Shown here: positions 42,362-50,398 of the stretch, one piece after another | Layout of the letters: the number at the start of each line of letters is the position of its first letter | How positions within the stretch are numbered: position 1 is the stretch's first letter | DNA from: an uncultured Corynebacterium sp. | Lineage (GTDB): Bacteria; Actinomycetota; Actinomycetes; Mycobacteriales; Mycobacteriaceae | Assembly: GCA_946220775.1 (NCBI GenBank) | Contig: CAMIFC010000011.1 | Location: 1-55,172, forward strand | DNA length: 55,172 nucleotides | Direction: 5' to 3' | Position numbers and translations under genes: made by a program | Notes under the pieces: generated by a model | The model's database searches: none | Told to the model about the DNA's origin: nothing | What the model saw: only the letters and a program-made list of their open reading frames with translations

Positions 42362-43911
42362 GATGCTGATTCTCCTGTGTTGGTCGTCGAATTATTCTTG
42401 CGCGTGAGTCCTGCCTGGCCGCCCTGGCGGGCTTGGCTCACCACGGAACCGGTGATGGAATGGCTGCCCTTATCGCCGGTGCTCGGCTGCACTGGCGCTG
42501 CGGCCTGCTTCGCGTTGAGCTCGCCGGGCTTCTTGCCTGTGCGCAGCCCGCTGCCCGCCGCGGCTCCCTTCACGGAGCTCACGGACTGGCCGGTGCCCGT
42601 CGGCAGGTTGAACAACGCCGCCAACGCATCCGGGTAGCTGACGGACTGCCCGCCAGCGGAAAGCTTCTTGGCCTGCACCGTTGGGGTGTGCAGCAGTTTC
42701 TCCACGATGCGACGCATCGACCGGTTCACAGCCTCGCGGTCCTGGTCAGACATATTCGGGGTCTGACGTTCCAACGCCAACTGCTCATTGCTCAGCGCAT
42801 CCATCGCCTGCTGTCGCAGCGCCTTGACCGTCGGAACCACGGCCTGTGCCCGCTGTTCCTCCAGGAACTCCATGAGCTCCTCGCTGACGATCGCCCGGGC
42901 GGAGTCCTCGTCCTCGATCGAATCGACCGTCATCGTGGTGAGCTCTTCAATATTCAACAGCGCCACGCCGGGAACCTCCGCGGCGGCCTGCTCGATATCG
43001 CGCGGCATGGACAAATCGACCAGCACCTGCTGCTTGCCTTCCCGTACCTGCTGCGCGACACGCAGATCAGCGGCGCTCACGACGGTTCCCACCGCACCGG
43101 TCGCGGACACCACAATGTCCGCGCCCGTCAACGCACCTGGCAGCTCATTCAGCCCGATGCCTTCCGCGGACACGCCCGCCTCTACTGCATGCGAGGCCAA
43201 CTGCTGCGCACGATCCACCGTGCGGTTCGCCACCGTCACGTGATCAACGCCCAGCCGACCCAAATGAGTGGAAGCCAACGAGGCCATCGCACCTGCGCCA
43301 ATCACCACTGCGCGGTGGCCTTGGAGTACACCCGGCTTGGCGTCCGGAATCCCAAGAACCCCAAGCGCACGGTCCACCGCAAACGTGACCATCGACGCGC
43401 CTGCCGCATCGATATTCGTCTCCGAATGGACGCGCTTACCGGTGCGAAGCGCGCGCTGAGTCAGATCATGCAGCGTCCGCCCTACCGTGCCGGTGTTCTT
43501 CGACTCCTGATAGGCGCCGCGCAGCTGACCAATGATCTGCTGCTCCCCCAGCACCATCGAATCCAACCCCGACGCAACATTGAGCATGTGCTCCGCCGCA
43601 GCATCGGAGTAATGAACATAAAGGTGCGGCTCCAGGTCCCCCGAATCGAGCCCCGAATAGTTCGAAATCGTCTCCACAATGTGATCCAACCCAGGGTGGA
43701 ACGCATTGGCGACGGTGTAAAACTCCATGCGGTTACACGTCGAAAGCACCAGGGCCTCCGACAGAACCTCGCTATCCAGCAGGGCTTGCTCCAGCTTCGG
43801 CAAGTCGGTGTCCGCAGTGGAGACCTGCTCCAGCACAGTCACCGGCGCCGAACGAAAAGAAAGCCCCACCAGAAGCACAGCAGCAGAACCAGTACTGACA
43901 TGCCCAGCCAT
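42358..43911 (-). CDS. hemA: HemA, glutamyl-tRNA reductase
   Basis: 517-residue NADPH enzyme, the committed step of tetrapyrrole synthesis by the C5 route. Catalytic Cys59 in LSTCNRMEFY; GLDSMVLGEQQIIGQ, VIGAGAMASL (NADPH) and the dimerisation helix at the C-terminus. A Ser/Gly/Lys-rich tail of about 90 residues extends beyond the usual end. ATG 43911 has GAGGAGG about 10 bases upstream. Confidence 0.97.
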   Translation of the reverse strand: MAGHVSTGSAAVLLVGLSFRSAPVTVLEQVSTADTDLPKLEQALLDSEVLSEALVLSTCNRMEFYTVANAFHPGLDHIVETISNYSGLDSGDLEPHLYVHYSDAAAEHMLNVASGLDSMVLGEQQIIGQLRGAYQESKNTGTVGRTLHDLTQRALRTGKRVHSETNIDAAGASMVTFAVDRALGVLGIPDAKPGVLQGHRAVVIGAGAMASLASTHLGRLGVDHVTVANRTVDRAQQLASHAVEAGVSAEGIGLNELPGALTGADIVVSATGAVGTVVSAADLRVAQQVREGKQQVLVDLSMPRDIEQAAAEVPGVALLNIEELTTMTVDSIEDEDSARAIVSEELMEFLEEQRAQAVVPTVKALRQQAMDALSNEQLALERQTPNMSDQDREAVNRSMRRIVEKLLHTPTVQAKKLSAGGQSVSYPDALAALFNLPTGTGQSVSSVKGAAAGSGLRTGKKPGELNAKQAAAPVQPSTGDKGSHSITGSVVSQARQGGQAGLTRKNNSTTNTGESAS

Positions 43912-44096
43912 CTGTTACTTCTGCCTCCTCGTTATGATCTTCACAAAGATCTTTCGCGTGTGGCCCCTAGAAAGACCCATGAGACCCGCCAGCCAGTGTC
44001 ACTGTTTGCCCAGGCGCAGGTCTCCCTTACCGCTGTATACGGTAGCCCTAAGGGGACCCCAATGACAAAACAGACTAGGCGGGCTGTTATGGGGTT
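43912..44096 (-). promoter_or_regulatory. hemA upstream region
   Basis: 185 bases between the glutaredoxin gene and hemA, the largest gap before the hem cluster, so probably its promoter. A TTGTCA (-35-like) and TATACA are present but 23 bases apart. AAGATCTTTGTGAAGATC just before the ribosome-binding site contains short repeats (AAGATC twice) and a single TTGTGAA half-site reminiscent of Rex boxes; the second half is missing. Confidence 0.3.
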
Positions 44097-44348
44097 CTAG
44101 CTGCGCAGCGCCGCCGCGAGTTCGTCATTATCTACTTCCCAGCACGCAAATTCCTCGTCGTCGATCAGCACGACGGGCACGCGATCGCCGAACTCCGCTG
44201 CTAGCTCTGGGTCACTGTCCACGTCAATTTCCGTCATTTTTCCGGACGCCACCCGCACCACCGGTGCAATCTGTGCACGAATTCGGTCGCATGAGCCGCA
44301 CGTGGCTCGGGTCAGCAAGGTCACGGTTTTCGGTTGTGCTGATTCCAT
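44097..44348 (-). CDS. Glutaredoxin-like protein (DUF836)
   Basis: 83-residue thioredoxin-fold protein. Redox motif CGSC in LLTRATCGSCDRIRAQ and cis-Pro in VPVVLIDDEEF. The corresponding gene precedes hemA in mycobacteria (Rv0508 as I remember). ATG 44348 shares its bases with a possible start of the divergent HAD gene. A dispersed-motif copy (44244) encodes VASGKMTEID mid-protein. Confidence 0.88.
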   Translation of the reverse strand: MESAQPKTVTLLTRATCGSCDRIRAQIAPVVRVASGKMTEIDVDSDPELAAEFGDRVPVVLIDDEEFACWEVDNDELAAALRS

Positions 44349-44412
44349 GGCTCCACAGGGTACCGGGAATGTTGACGCGAACGTGTCCGGGCAAGCGGGT
44401 AGCTTTGGGGTC

Positions 44413-45540
44413 GTGAGAATTCTTTCTTCCGCGGTTACCCGCGTTCGCCAGTGGTTAAGCACGCAGGTCGTCCCAGAGGGCAGCGAGTCGTCGCAGCGAA
44501 TCGCTGGTGAGGCGGCGGCAGCGGCGGCGACCGACGCTGCCGGTGCGGCCGGTGCGGCCGGAACTGGAGCCGCCGGGGCAGCCGAAGCTGAAACCACAAC
44601 AGCTCCGCCCGCACCCCGCCCCACCACCACTGGAGCCGGGACACCCGAGCTGCCGGAGGTGACGGCGGACCAACTGGCGTCCGGAAAAGAATCGGTCCAT
44701 GGTGCGCAGCGCGCGGCGGGCGGGACGTACACGCTGAATGCGCCTGATCCGCTGATTCCGCAGGACACGGGCGCGGCGGCGTTTTTCGACGTGGACAATA
44801 CGCTGATCAAGGGTGCGTCGCTGCTGCTATTCGCCCGCGGGCTGGCGCGACGGCGGTTCTTCACGGTGGAGCAAATCGTGTCATTCATATGGCAGCAGCT
44901 GAAATTCAGTGTGTCCGGCAAGGAAAACGCGAAAGACATCGCCGCTGGTCGGGAGAAGGCGCTTAGCCTCGTCGCCGGACACCGAGAAGCCGAGGTCAAG
45001 CAGCTCGCCGCCGACATTTGGGAGAAGACTCTGTCCGACCGCATCTACCCCGGTGTGCGCGAACTCGCGGACATGCACCTCGCCGCGGGGCAGCAAGTGT
45101 GGCTGGTCACGGCGACTCCGGTGCAGCTCGCGCAGGTGATCGCCAAGCGCCTCGGGTTCACGGGTGCGCTCGGCACGGTGGCTGAAGTTTCGGATGATGC
45201 TGACCCGATTTTCACCGGGCGGATGGAAGGCGACATCCTCCACGGGCCGGGTAAGCGTTTCGCGGTTGCCGCCCTCGCGCGCGAGCTGAACCTGGACCTC
45301 ACCCGTTGCACTGCTTACTCCGATTCCTACAATGACCTGCCATTATTGTCGATGGTCGGCACCGCCGTCGCAGTGAACGCGGACTTCAAACTGCGCCGCG
45401 CTGCCCGCGATTTCGGCTGGGATGCCCGCGAATACCGCCGCCGCGGCCAAAAACGTTTCCTCTTCGGGACGCCAGCCCTACTCGCCGCACTGTTAGCCTC
45501 AGCTTTCACGGCTTGTTCGTTGCGCCGGGTGCAGCGCTGA
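44413..45540 (+). CDS. HAD-IB phosphatase (SerB-like) with C-terminal anchor
   Basis: About 375 residues. N-terminal 110 residues are low-complexity (long Ala/Gly run, Pro/Thr), then the HAD core: motif I FFDVDNTLIKG (Asp126 and Asp128), motif II WLVTATP, motif III Lys in GPGKRFAV and AYSDSYNDLPLL. It ends with a hydrophobic segment (TPALLAALLASAFTACSL) that could anchor it. A GTG at 44413 is chosen as start; an ATG at 44347 exactly overlaps the glutaredoxin start codon. Relatives are called SerB-like, but the substrate may be a lipid phosphate or another ester. Confidence 0.85.
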   Translation: MRILSSAVTRVRQWLSTQVVPEGSESSQRIAGEAAAAAATDAAGAAGAAGTGAAGAAEAETTTAPPAPRPTTTGAGTPELPEVTADQLASGKESVHGAQRAAGGTYTLNAPDPLIPQDTGAAAFFDVDNTLIKGASLLLFARGLARRRFFTVEQIVSFIWQQLKFSVSGKENAKDIAAGREKALSLVAGHREAEVKQLAADIWEKTLSDRIYPGVRELADMHLAAGQQVWLVTATPVQLAQVIAKRLGFTGALGTVAEVSDDADPIFTGRMEGDILHGPGKRFAVAALARELNLDLTRCTAYSDSYNDLPLLSMVGTAVAVNADFKLRRAARDFGWDAREYRRRGQKRFLFGTPALLAALLASAFTACSLRRVQR

Positions 45541-45587
45541 GGTTTTCGGGGCTAGGGCTTCCGAGGCTAGGGTTTTCGAGGCTGGGG
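45541..45587. repeat. Short tandem repeats after the HAD gene
   Basis: Three imperfect units of about 14-16 bases built on TTCGAGGCTAGGG directly after the stop codon, followed by a small GC hairpin (GGGGC/GCCCC near 45585-45599). Possibly a transcription end, but no U-tract. Confidence 0.5.
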
Positions 45588-45864
45588 CTGTCGGCCCCGC
45601 CGGACCGCCCCGCCGAGGCAGTCCCGCCGGGTCGCCGCGCCGAGGTTTGGCGCCTCCTGCGTCGGATGATCCCAGTTGCCTGCAATAACCGACCCCAGTT
45701 ACCCGCAATATTCGCCTGTACTGCGCGGCGCCATCCCACGCCTCGTGCATCCCACGGCTCGCGCACCCCACAGCTCCCTTAAGCCTCATGCACCCCTATA
45801 GCCCCACTACTCCCCGATAACTTCCCCTCCCCAGACCCATCCAGCCACCTCCAGGCCCCTATCC

Positions 45865-45970
45865 GCGCGAACCTCGAAGTCCCAACCTCGAATAGGGCCT
45901 AAAAACCGCCTATTCGAGGTTGGGACTTCGAGGTTGGGGGAGTTCGAGGTTCGGACTTCGAGGTTCGCGC
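45865..45970. repeat. Palindromic element, family C, with alternative arms
   Basis: A 27-base perfect inverted repeat: 45870-45896 with 45909-45935, loop of 12. A third segment (45943-45970) is a near copy of the right arm and can pair with 45865-45892 with one mismatch, so two mutually exclusive hairpins are possible. Arm core is AACCTCGAAGTCCCAACC. Lies in a 730-base gene-free stretch (45541-46271); besides the repeats and the terminator at 46093 I see no gene there. Confidence 0.8.
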
Positions 45971-46092
45971 AAATTAGCAGGGTTTAAGCGGGGCCCAGGT
46001 GGGTTCAGGCGGTGCCAGTGGGGATAGATGATACCGGTGGGGCAGATGGTGCGGATGGGATCACACAGGAGGCCCATTTATACGAAGAAGAA

Positions 46093-46128
46093 AGCCCCGC
46101 GTCACCGGGAAACCAGTGAAACGGGGCT
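46093..46128 (-). terminator. Rho-independent terminator of the bS22 transcript
   Basis: On the minus strand AGCCCCG and CGGGGCT close a stem whose inner part (CACTGG/CCGGTG) also pairs with one wobble, followed by TTTCTTCTT. About 145 bases downstream of the bS22 stop. Confidence 0.7.
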
Positions 46129-46169
46129 CGGTCAGGACACAATCAAGGTCAGACCGGCGGCAATGCAAA

Positions 46170-46240
46170 GGCCAAGCCAAAAACCAAGGCCGCCAAAGGG
46201 CCAAGCCAACAGGCCCAAGCCAAAGGGCCAAGCCAATAGG
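46170..46240. repeat. GGCCAAGCCAA repeats in bS22 3' region
   Basis: GGCCAAGCCAA or close variants occur four times (46170, 46199, 46212, 46226) between the bS22 stop and its terminator, so they should be transcribed in the 3' untranslated region. Not part of a supported gene. Confidence 0.6.
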
Positions 46241-46271
46241 CCCCAGTCAACAGGACCAAAGGCCCGAAGGC

Positions 46272-46373
46272 TTACTTACCCAACTTGCGACGCTGCACGC
46301 GCGTACGCTTCAGCATCTTGCGGTGCTTCTTCTTGGACATGCGCTTACGACGCTTCTTAATCACAGAACCCAT
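46272..46373 (-). CDS. Small ribosomal subunit protein bS22
   Basis: 33-residue, extremely basic protein (begins MGSVIKKRRKRMSKKKHRK and ends RRKLGK). It matches the actinobacterial AURKAIP1/COX24-type peptide found as bS22 in mycobacterial ribosomes, where it binds near the decoding site. Start ATG 46373, stop TAA. Context agrees: in M. tuberculosis the same gene (Rv0500B) follows an HTH gene and proC. Followed by a repeat-rich 3' region and a terminator. High expression is expected. Confidence 0.93.
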   Translation of the reverse strand: MGSVIKKRRKRMSKKKHRKMLKRTRVQRRKLGK

Positions 46374-46484
46374 CGTGGGCACCTCAATTCAGTAGAACTT
46401 AACTCTTTCGCCGCGCCTGCGCTGCGGTATCGCCACGGAAGATACACTTCGGCGAACCGAAAGACACGAATGTGTCAATTCTAG

Positions 46485-46512
46485 CGCCCGATTGGCGTCC
46501 TAAACAAAAAAC
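46485..46512 (+). repeat. Dispersed motif, intergenic copy
   Basis: GATTGGCGTCCTAAAC followed by an A-rich run, between bS22 and the HTH gene. A non-coding copy, so its presence cannot be explained by protein sequence. Confidence 0.7.
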
Positions 46513-46597
46513 GGTGGGAAACGCCTGGCAGAAAGAAACGAACGACGAGCCGGAAAACCGACCCCGGCCCGGCCGAGAACCATCGGCCGAAGAAAAA

Positions 46598-46798
46598 CTA
46601 GCCCGCCTGACCGGCGTTGTAGACGGAGGAGCCGAGGTATTCGCTCACGGCCTGGTCATGGACACGGAAGGAACGGCCGACACGCACAGCTGGCAGCTCG
46701 CCGGCGTGAACCAGGCGGTACACGGTCATCTTCGATACGCGCATGATGTCTGCGACCTCTGCGACGGTCAGAAACGTTCCATTATCTTTGTTAGGCAT
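46598..46798 (-). CDS. BldC/excisionase-like HTH DNA-binding protein
   Basis: 66 residues, a single MerR-type winged helix-turn-helix: FLTVAEVADIMRVSKMTVYRLVHAG followed by the wing ELPAVRVGRSFRV. Related to BldC and phage excisionases, and orthologous by position to Rv0500A. A conserved actinobacterial regulator, not a sign of a phage. ATG 46798 with AAGGAAAGAG upstream; bS22 lies 224 bases downstream on the same strand. Confidence 0.88.
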   Translation of the reverse strand: MPNKDNGTFLTVAEVADIMRVSKMTVYRLVHAGELPAVRVGRSFRVHDQAVSEYLGSSVYNAGQAG

Positions 46799-46882
46799 CT
46801 AAGTGAAATCTCTTTCCTTGCACTCACGCGTGCCACAGGCTTCCCCTCCTGCAGGACATCACGCGCGACGCACTTTCGAACC

Positions 46883-46888
46883 ATCATA
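46883..46888 (-). promoter_or_regulatory. Possible -10 box of the HTH gene
   Basis: TATGAT on the minus strand, about 85 bases before the HTH start. No convincing -35. The remaining gap to proC (46799-47020) holds one exact dispersed motif. Confidence 0.35.
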
Positions 46889-46994
46889 ACGCGAACCGTG
46901 TTACTGGTGTGTAATCAGGGGATAAATATACGGAAGTTATTCAAAGATACCTGTGTGAATGCTGCTGCGGGATGTGCCGATTGTTCCTTTTATT

Positions 46995-47010
46995 TTTCGG
47001 ACGCCACCCC
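46995..47010 (-). repeat. Dispersed motif, exact 16-base copy, intergenic
   Basis: Minus-strand GGGGTGGCGTCCGAAA continued by AAA, lying between the proC stop (47021) and the HTH gene. Non-coding. Confidence 0.85.
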
Positions 47011-47020
47011 GCCTCACCAG

Positions 47021-47887
47021 CTAATCTTCCGCTTTCGTGGCTCCGGCGGGCGCATTTCCGGCTGGTTTACCAAGCTCCAGCGAGCGATCCCGGCAGGCTT
47101 CCATTGCGCGGAAGAATGCTCGGCGGATGCCCTCTTCTTCCAGGGTGCGGGTTGCCATGGAGGTCGTGCCGCCTGGGCTGGAGACCTTCGTGCGCAGCTC
47201 GACTGGGCCGTCGCCGTCGTCCTCGGTTTGCCCATTGGCCATCATCGCCGCAGCACCTTCCGCGGTGGCGACGGCCAGTTGTTCCGCTTGTGCCCGTGGC
47301 AGGCCGAGGTTGACGCCCGCGTCCACCATCGCTTCGGTGACGAGGAAGAAATACGCTGGGCCGGAGCCGGAAACAGCGGTGACCGCGTCGATATCCTTTT
47401 CCTTGACGGTGACTGCCGTGCCAGTCTTGGCGAGCATCTCCCGCACGGATTCCAGTTCATCGTCGGAGGTGAAGCGGCCACCTGCGACAGCGCTGGTCCC
47501 CTTCCCCACCAGCATCGGGGTGTTCGGCATGACGCGAACAACCGGCGTTCCTGCTGGCAGCACGGCCTCCATGGCCTCGATGGTGATGCCCGCGGCCACG
47601 GAGACAGCAATGGTGTCGACGTCGTTCGAGTCGAAGGTGCCGTTGATCTCTTCGAAGATCGCTAGGGTCGCGTCGGGCTTCACGCAGTTAAAGAGGACGT
47701 CGACTTCCTCTGTGGCTTCGTTGTTGTCCTGTGTGGTGACCACACCATACTTTTCGCTGAGTCGCTCGAGCTTTTCAGCGGTGCGACCTGCCACGATGAT
47801 GTCTTTGGGGTCAGTTCCATCTGCAATGAGGCCGGACAGCAACGCTTCACCGATGTTGCCGCCGCCAATAATTCCGATACGAGTCAT
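47021..47887 (-). CDS. proC: ProC, pyrroline-5-carboxylate reductase
   Basis: 288-residue last enzyme of proline synthesis. Rossmann motif RIGIIGGGNIGEALLSG at the N-terminus, VVRVMPNTPMLVGKG, AVSGSGPAYFF and SPGGTTSMATRTLEEEG (substrate site). ATG 47887. Position between the VAELLAR-type membrane-protein gene and the HTH gene is conserved with mycobacteria. Confidence 0.97.
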   Translation of the reverse strand: MTRIGIIGGGNIGEALLSGLIADGTDPKDIIVAGRTAEKLERLSEKYGVVTTQDNNEATEEVDVLFNCVKPDATLAIFEEINGTFDSNDVDTIAVSVAAGITIEAMEAVLPAGTPVVRVMPNTPMLVGKGTSAVAGGRFTSDDELESVREMLAKTGTAVTVKEKDIDAVTAVSGSGPAYFFLVTEAMVDAGVNLGLPRAQAEQLAVATAEGAAAMMANGQTEDDGDGPVELRTKVSSPGGTTSMATRTLEEEGIRRAFFRAMEACRDRSLELGKPAGNAPAGATKAED

Positions 47888-47969
47888 GCCCTCTAGCGTG
47901 CCACTGCCATGCGATGTTCGCAGCGTCGGGGCCGTTTTCGCGCCAGAAGCCCCAGCTATTCCCCGTCGG

Positions 47970-49319
47970 TCAGATCCCCATTATCAGTCGCGGCCCAAGG
48001 GTAATCACGAGGCCAACCACGAAGGTCAGCAGCATGATCATCTTGTCGCGGTAGCGCAGCAGCGCGTGCACCACACCCACCATCAGCAGGGTCACCGCCA
48101 GCGCAAGTACCAGCACAACCACGGTCGGCAGCTTCGCCCAAATGATGTTGAAGCCCAGGAACACGCCGATACCAATCGCAATCGCGAGGATCGTCTGACC
48201 AATCATTGCCGGCCAGGAGATCGTGTCATCCTCGTATTCGATAACTTCGCCGTCGGAGACGTCGCCCTCTGGGGCATCGTGGTCCTGCTGGAAGTCGTCG
48301 TATTCGTCTTCCCTTTCGGACGCCACCCCGTCCCACGCCTGCTCCTCCCGAGCATCCGGCCGTGCGGCCGGTTTGCCACCACGGGTTGCGGCCCGAGGTC
48401 GTTCGCGGGTCGGCTCGTCGGCACGGGTTGTGTGTGGTGCCGCTGCCGCGGTGGCGGCAGCGGCACCCACTGGGGGCATCTGTGAGGTCTTCTCCTCGGG
48501 GCGTTCCGAGGATTTAGCGGTACGGTCGACGATCTGCGTGTTCGCTGGTTTCTGCTGTGCCTCGGCATTGGGCCGGGGTCGCTGGGGCCGCTTCGCGGCA
48601 CCTCGCCGGTCCCCACCTGGCTGGGGCGCACCACGCTGTTCAGTACCAGGCTGGGCGGTCCCAGGTGCTGCGGATGCAGGCCTAGACACCTTCGGCTTGG
48701 CAAATGAAGTCGTCGCTGCCTCAGAGTCTGCTGATTCCCGACCTGGCGCGGATCCCCGACCTGGTGCTGCTCCTCGACCTGGCTGGGAGGCGGTCCTGTC
48801 TGCAGGACGTGCTCCATACCCCCAAGCCGAAGAATCGGTCGACTGTGGCTTGCGTTGCTGGGAAGCGGGCTTCTCAGCGCGTTGCGCCGGAGGCTCTTGC
48901 GCGGCAGGCCGCGACCTCTCCGGCGCTGGCGCAGCGGACCGTGGCCTCTCTGGCGCAGCAGTGCGTGCCCTCTCAGGTGCCGGAGCAGGAGTGCGGGTTT
49001 TCTCAGCTTCCGGAGCTACGCTTCGTGGCTTCTCAGGCTTTGGCGCAGCGGTCCGAGCCTCCGCAGGGGGTGTGCGGGGCACCTCAGGCTTCGTGCGTTC
49101 TGGTTTCGGCTCTTCCGGCTGCGACGCCACCTGCTCCGCGTCGACAGCGCCTTCTTCATCCGAATCGACGTCCTTAACAACGGGAATTGACCCAGTGAGC
49201 TCAGCGACGGATACGCCACCGTCCTCTAAGCTGCGGCGGCGGCGCGGCCGATTGGAGCCACTGGATGCAGTACGGCCACTGCGCGCTAGCAGTTCGGCGA
49301 CTGTCAGCTTCTCACTCAT
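47970..49319 (-). CDS. VAELLAR-type conserved membrane protein
   Basis: 449 residues. N-terminal short motifs LTVAELLARSGR, an Arg run and GGVSVAELTGSIPVV are shared by a set of actinobacterial proteins including Rv0497. About 300 residues of Pro/Ala/Arg/Glu-rich disorder follow, then three or four membrane segments (about 365-449: ISWPAMIGQTILAIAIGIG, TVVVLVLALAVTLLMVGVV, MIMLLTFVVGLVITLG). Function unknown; the gene sits beside ppx. ATG 49319. An exact dispersed motif (48314-48329) falls in the disordered part as DGVASERE. Confidence 0.82.
   Translation of the reverse strand: MSEKLTVAELLARSGRTASSGSNRPRRRRSLEDGGVSVAELTGSIPVVKDVDSDEEGAVDAEQVASQPEEPKPERTKPEVPRTPPAEARTAAPKPEKPRSVAPEAEKTRTPAPAPERARTAAPERPRSAAPAPERSRPAAQEPPAQRAEKPASQQRKPQSTDSSAWGYGARPADRTASQPGRGAAPGRGSAPGRESADSEAATTSFAKPKVSRPASAAPGTAQPGTEQRGAPQPGGDRRGAAKRPQRPRPNAEAQQKPANTQIVDRTAKSSERPEEKTSQMPPVGAAAATAAAAPHTTRADEPTRERPRAATRGGKPAARPDAREEQAWDGVASEREDEYDDFQQDHDAPEGDVSDGEVIEYEDDTISWPAMIGQTILAIAIGIGVFLGFNIIWAKLPTVVVLVLALAVTLLMVGVVHALLRYRDKMIMLLTFVVGLVITLGPRLIMGI
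48314..48329 (-). repeat. Dispersed motif, exact 16-base copy
   Basis: Minus-strand GGGGTGGCGTCCGAAA inside the disordered region of the VAELLAR-type protein, same strand as the gene. Confidence 0.85.
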
Positions 49320-49427
49320 CGATCGATCCCATCAATAACACGTCACAACAACAGACACGATTTAAGCACAAATAATAGCTATTTCTTCTAATCTCACCCT
49401 AGCCCGACAGGCGGAGCTGCCGAAAAC

Positions 49428-50366
49428 TTAGGTTAATTCCGAGAAAGATAAATCTGTGTGGTGGAAGATCATGCCCTCACGCAACGCCCACGGACAAATA
49501 TCCACTGAACCCAATTCCAGTTTCCGCATCGCGGCTTCTGCGACCAACGCACCTGCCACGACCTGGTGAGAACGCTCCTGGCTCACGCCCTCCAACTCGG
49601 CGCGGTCGGCGGCGGTCATGCGCGAGATGAAGGCGATCAACTGGCGCAGGCCCGGCTGAGTCAGCGTTCGCTTCACCCGCGGCCCCGCCGAGCTCGGCGC
49701 AGAACCCGTCAGTCGTGCCAACATCCGGAACGTCTTCGAGGACCCGACCGCCACATCGATCGGACCGGCGTCCTTAAATTCCGCAATGTGGGCGTCCAAT
49801 TCCGCGTCGATATGTTCACCCAGCTTGCGGATCGACTTCCGCGACGGCGGGTCGGTATCGAACCAATCGCGGGTCAGTCGCCCGGCGCCGAGCTCCAAGC
49901 TCAGCGCCACATCCGGGTTCTCGTTCGTACCGACGGAGAGCTCCAGCGAGCCGCCGCCAATATCCAGGTCACAGATCCGGCCGGCCGACCACCCATACCA
50001 GCGGCGCACCGCCAGGAACGTCAGGCGCGCTTCCTCCTCACCCGTCAGGATTTGCAGGCGCACCCCCGTCGCATCCTCGACGGCGTCCAGCACTTTCTCG
50101 GAGTTCTTCGCCGAGCGGATAGCAGACGTGGCAAACGGGAGCAGCTCCTTACACCGAAACTGCTCCGCCATTTCAGCTGCCAGGGCTACACCATGGATCA
50201 GCCGATCGATCCCATGCTTGTTGATCCGACCCTTCTTATCCAGGTATTCAACCAACCGCATCGGGGTTTTCCAGTTACTCATGGGAGTTGGCGGCCCACC
50301 ATACTGGGCATCGACCACCACCAGGTGAACCGTGTTACTTCCAACGTCCAAGACACCTAATCGCAC
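49428..50366 (-). CDS. Ppx/GppA-family exopolyphosphatase
   Basis: 312-residue ASKHA-fold phosphatase acting on polyphosphate and/or pppGpp. VLDVGSNTVHLVVVD (phosphate 1), ATSAIRSAKN, LTGEEEARLTFLAV and CDLDIGGGSLELSVG (phosphate 2). Short form, like Rv0496. Its start is close to the divergent start of the next gene; phosphate regulation by the nearby RegX3 is plausible. Confidence 0.93.
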   Translation of the reverse strand: MRLGVLDVGSNTVHLVVVDAQYGGPPTPMSNWKTPMRLVEYLDKKGRINKHGIDRLIHGVALAAEMAEQFRCKELLPFATSAIRSAKNSEKVLDAVEDATGVRLQILTGEEEARLTFLAVRRWYGWSAGRICDLDIGGGSLELSVGTNENPDVALSLELGAGRLTRDWFDTDPPSRKSIRKLGEHIDAELDAHIAEFKDAGPIDVAVGSSKTFRMLARLTGSAPSSAGPRVKRTLTQPGLRQLIAFISRMTAADRAELEGVSQERSHQVVAGALVAEAAMRKLELGSVDICPWALREGMIFHHTDLSFSELT

Positions 50367-50398
50367 GCTTAGAGTTTATCGGGTCTACGGTGGTTGCC

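Noticed and set aside
43930..43960. Rex operator before hemA
   Set aside because: Only one TTGTGAA half-site is present; the inverted second half is absent.
46116..46484. Plus-strand frame of about 120 codons across the bS22 region
   Set aside because: Made of the GGCCAAGCC repeats and the antisense of bS22; protein is low-complexity.
46598..46798. HTH protein as phage excisionase
   Set aside because: Gene order with proC and bS22 is conserved in actinobacteria; no integrase or attachment site nearby.
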